Origin: Clostridia bacterium
GTDB lineage: Bacteria; Bacillota; Clostridia; Oscillospirales; Acutalibacteraceae
Direction of reading: 5' to 3'
NCBI GenBank assembly: GCA_017534365.1
Contig: JAFWCS010000232.1
Coordinates: 1-10,038, forward strand
DNA length: 10,038 bases
Shown: positions 6,543-10,038 of the stretch, piece by piece
Layout: each line of letters starts with the position of its first letter
Numbering within the stretch: position 1 is the stretch's first letter
The notes under the pieces: model-generated
Database searches by the model: none
Told to the model about the DNA's origin: nothing
What the model saw: only the letters and a program-made list of their open reading frames with translations
Made by a program: the position numbers and the translations under genes

Positions 6543-7352
6543 TCACTTTTCTTTGCGTTTCTCGCGCTCATCGCTCTTGCGCTGCATGAAGTTATATAGC
6601 AGCAGCAGCACAAGGATGCTCACGAAGATCAGCGCGGAGAGCGCGTACATATCCGGCTTGACGCGCTTTTTCGTCATGGCGAAGATGGCGATCGGCAGCG
6701 TCTGGAAGCCGGGACCGCTGGTGAAATAGCTGATGATGAAATCATCCAGCGACAGGGTGAAGGCCATGATCAGCCCGGTCAGGATGCCCGGCATGATCGA
6801 GGGCAGCACCACCTTGAAAAAGGCGGAAACCGGCTTGCAGCCGAGATCCTGCGCCGCCTCGGCGAGATTCGGGTCCGTCTGCCGGAGCTTGGGCAGCACG
6901 GTGAGGATCACGTAGGGCAGGTTGAAGGTGACGTGGGCGATCAGCAGGGTGCCGAAGCCGAGCACGGTGTCCATATGGACCAGACGCCCGACGAAGACGA
7001 AGAGCAGCATCATGGAGATGCCGGTCACGATCTCGGGATTCATCATCGGGATATTCGTCGTCGCGAGCAGGCCGGCCTTGGCGGGGCCCTTTCTCATTTT
7101 GTCGATGCCCACGGCCGCGGCCGTGCCGAGCACCGTTGCGAGCGCGGAGGAACTCACGGCCAGCACGAGCGTGTTGCGAAAGGCCTGCAGCGTCGCGCTG
7201 TCATGCAGCAGGCGGCGATACCACTGCAGGGAGAAGCCGGCCAGCACGCTGGTGCTGTTGGAGGCGTTAAAGGAAAAGATCAGCAGCACAAGGATCGGCG
7301 CATAGAGGAAAAAGAACACGAGGAAGAGATAGATCCGGGAACCGATCTTCAT
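6543..7352 (-). CDS. potC: Spermidine/putrescine ABC transporter permease PotC
   Basis: This 269-residue protein is one of the two membrane subunits of the polyamine importer. It has about six membrane helices, a typical N-terminal helix (YLFLVFFFLYAPILVLLIFSF, in two overlapping parts within residues 8-28), and the cytoplasmic EAA loop that contacts the ATPase (EAAQDLG, 165-171, followed by LPSIMPGI). The LSLDDFIISYF stretch near 205 is typical of PotC/PotI. The ATG at 7352 overlaps the potB stop by 4 nt (ATGA), and a GAGGAGGGG lies inside the end of potB. If potB really ends early, the loss of translation across the remaining 600 nt could reduce potC expression by breaking this coupling. 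Confidence 0.93.
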   Translation of the reverse strand: MKIGSRIYLFLVFFFLYAPILVLLIFSFNASNSTSVLAGFSLQWYRRLLHDSATLQAFRNTLVLAVSSSALATVLGTAAAVGIDKMRKGPAKAGLLATTNIPMMNPEIVTGISMMLLFVFVGRLVHMDTVLGFGTLLIAHVTFNLPYVILTVLPKLRQTDPNLAEAAQDLGCKPVSAFFKVVLPSIMPGILTGLIMAFTLSLDDFIISYFTSGPGFQTLPIAIFAMTKKRVKPDMYALSALIFVSILVLLLLYNFMQRKSDEREKRKEK

Positions 7353-8176
7353 ATGGTCATCCCCTCCTCATCTCCGGTGAAGCGGTTCATGACCGCCATG
7401 CTGATCAGGATCAGCACCATCAGCACGAGCGAGATCGCCGCGCCGAGATTGTAGTTGTAGGATTGCTGGAACTGCCGCTCGATCACGTCGCCGATCAGGT
7501 CGAAGGCGCCGCCGCCGAGCTTCTGGGAAATATAGAAGGTGCTCACGGAGGGCACGAAGACCATCGTGATGCCGGAAACGACGCCGGGCAGGCTCAGCGG
7601 GATGATGCAGCGGCGGATCACGGTCAGGCGGTTGCCGCCGAGATCCTGCGCGGCTTCGATCATGGACCGGTCGAGCTTGGCCATCACGGAATAGATCGGC
7701 ATGATCATATAGGGCAGGAAATTATACACCATGCCCAGGATGACCGCGAACGTGGTGTTGATCATGTGAACGCGCGGCAGCCCGAGCGAGGTCAGGAAGC
7801 CGTTGATGATGCCGTTTTCGTCCTCGAGGATTGCCATCCACGAATAGGTGCGGATCAGAAAGCTCATCCACATCGGCAGCATTACCAGCAGCACCATCGT
7901 GCGCTGGATATTCTCCGTGCGCTGCGAGATCAGATAGGCCGTCGGGAAGGCGATCACCAGGCAGATCAGCGTTGCCACGATGCCGAATCAGATCGAGCGC
8001 AGGAAGGTGGAGGTATATTTGCTCAGGGACATCACGTTCGCGGTGGTGAACGCGCCGGCGGCGTCCGTGAAGGAATAATAGACGACGAAAATCAGCGGCG
8101 CGATGATGAACAGCACCGCCCAGACCCCGTAGGGCGCGGCGGTCAGCCGGGAGCGGAAATCGGCGCGTTTGTTCAT
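7349..8176 (-). pseudogene. potB: Spermidine/putrescine ABC transporter permease PotB, interrupted by an in-frame TGA
   Basis: The full frame of 275 codons encodes a normal-length PotB, the first permease of the polyamine importer. The N-terminal part (62 codons, MNKRADF, one membrane helix, YTSTFLRSI) stops at TGA (7990-7988, codon 63). The same frame then continues without another stop through FGIVATLICLVIAFPTAY, the helices and the EAA loop (EAAQDLG, codons 174-180) to the true stop at 7349. Related proteins read as S-(L/I)-W-x-A-x-x-(A/S)-T at this point, so a TGG to TGA change is the simplest explanation. The ATG at 8176 overlaps the potA stop by 4 nt. No ribosome binding site precedes the GTG at 7978 that could restart translation. 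Either the gene is inactivated, or a base is wrong in the assembly. No frameshift is needed. The downstream part shows no decay, which suggests a recent mutation or an error. Confidence 0.85.
7988..7990 (-). other. In-frame TGA codon inside potB
   Basis: Read on the minus strand, codon 63 of potB is TGA, between ATC (Ile) and TTC (Phe). One base (T at 7988 on the plus strand where C would give TGG) decides whether potB is intact. Confidence 0.95.
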
Positions 8177-9303
8177 GCCTCTTCCTCCTCCGTCGCCTCC
8201 GGGTCGGACAGCTCGTCGAATTCCTCGCTGAAGGAGCTGTAGTCGCCGTACAGGCCGGAATACTCGGATTTCTTCATGATATGGATCGCGTCCGGCTCGA
8301 TGTAAAGGCCGATATTGCTGCCCTCGGCGTGGAAATCCGTCGTCTGGATCATCCACTTGAAGCCGCCGATATAGACGATGATCTCAAAATGCACGCCCTT
8401 GAAGGTCACGGAGGTCACCGTGCCCTTGAGCTGCCCCTGGCCAACCGGCACCACGTCCACATCCTCGGGGCGCACGACCACGTCAACCGCCTCGTTTTTG
8501 GCGAAGCCCTTGTCCAGGCATTCAAAGCGCGCGCCGGAGAAGCGGACCAGGCAGTCGTCGAGCATGTTGCCGTCGAGGATATTGCTCTCGCCGATGAAAT
8601 CCGCCACGAATGCGTTCTTCGGCTCGTTGTAGATATCCATCGGGCTGCCGATCTGCTGGATGACGCCGCCGTCCATGACCACAACGGTGTCGCTCATCGA
8701 GAGCGCCTCCTCCTGGTCGTGGGTGACGTAGATGAAGGTGATGCCCAGACGCTGCTGGATATTCTTCAGCTCCACCTGCATATCCTTGCGCAGCTTGAGG
8801 TCGAGCGCGCCGAGCGGCTCGTCGAGCAGGAGCACGCGGGGCTTGACTGCGAGCGCGCGGGCAATGGCCACGCGCTGCTGCTGGCCTCCGGAGAGGGAGT
8901 TGATATTGCGCTTGTTGAAACCCTTGAGGTTGACGAGGGCCAGCATCTCCTCCACGGTCTCCTTGATCTGCTTTTCGGGCGTGCGCCGGATGCGCAGGCC
9001 GAAGGCGACGTTCTCATAGACGTTGAGATGCGGGAACAGGGCGTAGCGCTGGAAAATCGTGTTGACCTGGCGCTTGTGAGGCGGCAGATGCTTCACGCTC
9101 TTGCCATCAAAAATAACCTCGCCTTCGTCAGGATCGATAAAGCCCGCAATGATCCGGAGGGTGGTGGTTTTGCCGCACCCGGAGGGACCCAGCAGCGTTA
9201 TGAATTCCTTGTCACGAATGTTGAGGTTCAGATCTTTCAATACCTGATTATCCCCGAAGGTCACGGAGATGTTTTTGAGCTCAATGATCGCAGTTTCGTT
9301 CAC
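8173..9303 (-). CDS. potA: Spermidine/putrescine ABC transporter ATP-binding protein PotA
   Basis: This 376-residue ATPase powers polyamine import. All ABC motifs are present: Walker [10 protein letters not shown] (39-47), Q-loop Q85 in FQRYALFPH, signature LSGGQ (137-141), Walker B LLLDEP (158-163), D-loop GALD (165-168) and H-loop H195 in THDQEEAL. The C-terminal part (about 240-345) has the TOBE-type regulatory fold, with [12 protein letters not shown] as a landmark. The protein ends in an unusually acidic tail ([17 protein letters not shown]) beyond the usual end. The start is a GTG at 9303 with GAGGGG 8 nt upstream; the protein begins normally ([12 protein letters not shown]). It is the first gene of the operon, and its stop overlaps the potB ATG by 4 nt. 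Its adjacent potB, potC and potD genes identify the substrate class as polyamines, more securely than the ATPase sequence alone. Confidence 0.96.
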   Translation of the reverse strand: MNETAIIELKNISVTFGDNQVLKDLNLNIRDKEFITLLGPSGCGKTTTLRIIAGFIDPDEGEVIFDGKSVKHLPPHKRQVNTIFQRYALFPHLNVYENVAFGLRIRRTPEKQIKETVEEMLALVNLKGFNKRNINSLSGGQQQRVAIARALAVKPRVLLLDEPLGALDLKLRKDMQVELKNIQQRLGITFIYVTHDQEEALSMSDTVVVMDGGVIQQIGSPMDIYNEPKNAFVADFIGESNILDGNMLDDCLVRFSGARFECLDKGFAKNEAVDVVVRPEDVDVVPVGQGQLKGTVTSVTFKGVHFEIIVYIGGFKWMIQTTDFHAEGSNIGLYIEPDAIHIMKKSEYSGLYGDYSSFSEEFDELSDPEATEEEEA

Positions 9304-9331
9304 TTATGCAGCCCCTCTCTGCCCTCTCGGT

Positions 9332-9345
9332 GAGTCGGCGGACTC
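9332..9345 (-). promoter_or_regulatory. Short hairpin between leader terminator and potA ribosome binding site
   Basis: GAGTC and GACTC arms (9332-9336 and 9341-9345) with a 4-nt loop lie about 15 nt upstream of the potA GAGGGG site. The stem is only 5 bp; it may affect leader folding or be chance. Confidence 0.25.
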
Positions 9346-9373
9346 CCGATCTTCGGCAATTGATAAAACAAGA

Positions 9374-9400
9374 AAAGCGCAGGCGCCATGCCCGCGCTTT
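9374..9400 (-). terminator. Terminator-like hairpin in the potA leader (possible attenuator)
   Basis: On the minus strand AAAGCGC (9400-9394) pairs with GCGCTTT (9380-9374); four more inner pairs, one of them G-T, close a loop of about 5 nt. The 3' arm runs into TTTTCTTGTTTT, as in an intrinsic terminator. It begins only a few bases after the predicted start of the pot transcript, so it could be an attenuator or a 5' stabilising hairpin. It could also act as the terminator of the upstream GNAT gene. Confidence 0.55.
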
Positions 9401-9409
9401 CCAAACTTT

Positions 9410-9438
9410 ACTATAGAGCAAAAGAAAGAAAATGTCAA
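9410..9438 (-). promoter_or_regulatory. Strong sigma-A promoter of the potABCD operon
   Basis: On the minus strand a perfect TTGACA (9438-9433) is followed after exactly 17 nt by TATAGT (9415-9410), one base from consensus. The spacer is T-rich. The predicted start is near 9403, giving a leader of about 100 nt before the potA GTG. The promoter lies between the end of the GNAT gene (9488) and the leader hairpin. Confidence 0.85.
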
Positions 9439-9487
9439 CTGTTTTTTTCGTTTCTATACGGGAATTTGATAAAATAAAGCCGGCGGT

Positions 9488-9979
9488 TCAGCCGTCCGTC
9501 TGCGCGCCGAGGATCGTTTCCATGCCGACCTTATACGGCCGCATGCCCAGCCGCTCGTAAAATGCGGCGGCGCCCGGGTTGCAGGTCCAGACGTTCAGCG
9601 TCACGTTGTAGCAGCCGTGCGCCTTTGCACAGGCCAGCGCGCGGTCATAGAGCGCCTTCCCGACGCCCTGCCGGCGCGCCGTTTCCTCCACGCAGATGTC
9701 GTCGATATACAGCGTGCGGTGCGGCTGCATCAGGCCGGTATTCTCCGTCTCCTGCAGGAAGCAGAAGGCGTGGCCGAGGATCGCGCCGTCCGCCGCTTCA
9801 TACACAAAGATCTCCGCATCCGCGCGCGTGAGCAGCGCCGCGAGCTCCGCCGCCGAATACTTTGTCGCCGGGCCCTTGAACAGATCCGGCCGGCCGTTGT
9901 GATGCACCAGATCCACCTGGACCAGCAGATTCGGAATGGCGGGAATATCCCGAATTTCAGCGCGTCGGACGTTCAGCAT
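9488..9979 (-). CDS. GNAT family N-acetyltransferase
   Basis: This 163-residue protein transfers an acetyl group from acetyl-CoA to an amine; the acceptor is unknown. GNAT landmarks: N-terminal NVRRAEIRDIPAIPNL, the core strand YIDDICVEE (91-99), the acetyl-CoA pyrophosphate loop RRQGVGKAL (102-110), and NVWTCNPGAAAFYERLGM (129-146) containing the Asn and Tyr typical of the catalytic end. Length is standard. ATG at 9979 has AAAGGA about 7 nt upstream. It lies upstream of potA in the same direction, but the pot operon has its own promoter in the 184-nt gap, so linkage is loose. Acetylation of a polyamine is tempting given the neighbour but is not shown: the sequence is a general RimI/ribosomal-type GNAT. 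I see no clear promoter in the 59 nt left before the window ends. Confidence 0.88.
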   Translation of the reverse strand: MLNVRRAEIRDIPAIPNLLVQVDLVHHNGRPDLFKGPATKYSAAELAALLTRADAEIFVYEAADGAILGHAFCFLQETENTGLMQPHRTLYIDDICVEETARRQGVGKALYDRALACAKAHGCYNVTLNVWTCNPGAAAFYERLGMRPYKVGMETILGAQTDG

Positions 9980-10013
9980 AAGGATTTCCTTTCTTTTACT
10001 GACTCAAAAACAA

Positions 10014-10036
10014 GACAAAAGAACCGTCCCCTTGTC
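10014..10036. repeat. REP-like palindromic element at the right edge
   Basis: GACAA (10014-10018) and TTGTC (10032-10036) flank AAGAACCGTCCCC. I recall very similar GACAA/GGGGACGGTTCT elements occurring as dispersed intergenic repeats in many Bacillota and other genomes, often linked to Y1/RAYT-type transposases. It may extend past the window. Only one copy is seen here, so repetition is not shown. Confidence 0.45.
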
Positions 10037-10038
10037 CG

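Noticed and set aside
7988..7990. TGA in potB as selenocysteine or as Trp under a variant code
   Set aside because: PotB has no known selenoprotein form, I see no convincing SECIS-like hairpin just after it, and TGA is the regular stop codon of neighbouring genes.
7988..8356. 122-codon frame starting inside potA and ending at the potB TGA
   Set aside because: Its first 60 residues are an off-frame reading of potA. The real start is the ATG at 8176, which overlaps the potA stop.
1..10038. CRISPR arrays, tRNA or rRNA genes, IS elements and prophage genes
   Set aside because: I looked for regularly spaced repeats, cloverleaf-like segments and transposase or integrase motifs and saw none.

Overview
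The window looks like chromosomal DNA of a fairly GC-rich member of class Clostridia (Bacillota), probably an uncultured gut or anaerobic lineage. This rests on recognised families: a DUF5685 protein beside a small J-domain protein with a Cys-rich tail, a Gram-positive style four-gene polyamine transporter, strong GGAGG ribosome binding sites, and TTGACA/TATAAT-type promoters. It is an ordinary metabolic and housekeeping region: I see no rRNA, tRNA, CRISPR, phage or IS element.

Layout. (1) Positions 1-4285, minus strand, form one tightly packed probable operon, read right to left: DUF5685 protein, degenerate J-domain protein, small multi-pass membrane protein, GH109-like Gfo/Idh/MocA protein, BadF/NagK-type sugar kinase, and possibly the first codons of another gene at the left edge. 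Gaps are 2-24 nt. (2) Positions 4286-4460 are a divergent promoter region. (3) Positions 4461-5177, plus strand, hold a single glycerophosphodiester phosphodiesterase-like gene, ending in a strong hairpin terminator at 5197-5236 shared with the convergent operon. (4) Positions 5251-9303, minus strand, hold potA-potB-potC-potD, a spermidine/putrescine ABC importer. All three junctions are 4-nt stop/start overlaps, except that the most likely potD start lies slightly inside. A consensus promoter (TTGACA-17-TATAGT) precedes it, with a terminator-like hairpin at the very start of the transcript. (5) Positions 9488-9979, minus strand, hold a GNAT acetyltransferase, and a short REP-like palindrome lies at the right edge.

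The most striking observation is that potB carries an in-frame TGA at codon 63 (7988-7990), where a Trp codon is plausible. The rest of the gene is intact and in the same frame. TGA is the normal stop of many genes here, so this is a nonsense mutation or a sequence error rather than a variant code. The second point is the DUF5685/J-domain/membrane-protein set. Its J-domain has lost the HPD motif needed to stimulate Hsp70, and both soluble proteins are Cys-rich, which makes it the best candidate here for an undescribed system. The GH109-like protein and the amino-sugar kinase suggest intracellular processing of an N-acetylhexosamine-containing compound.
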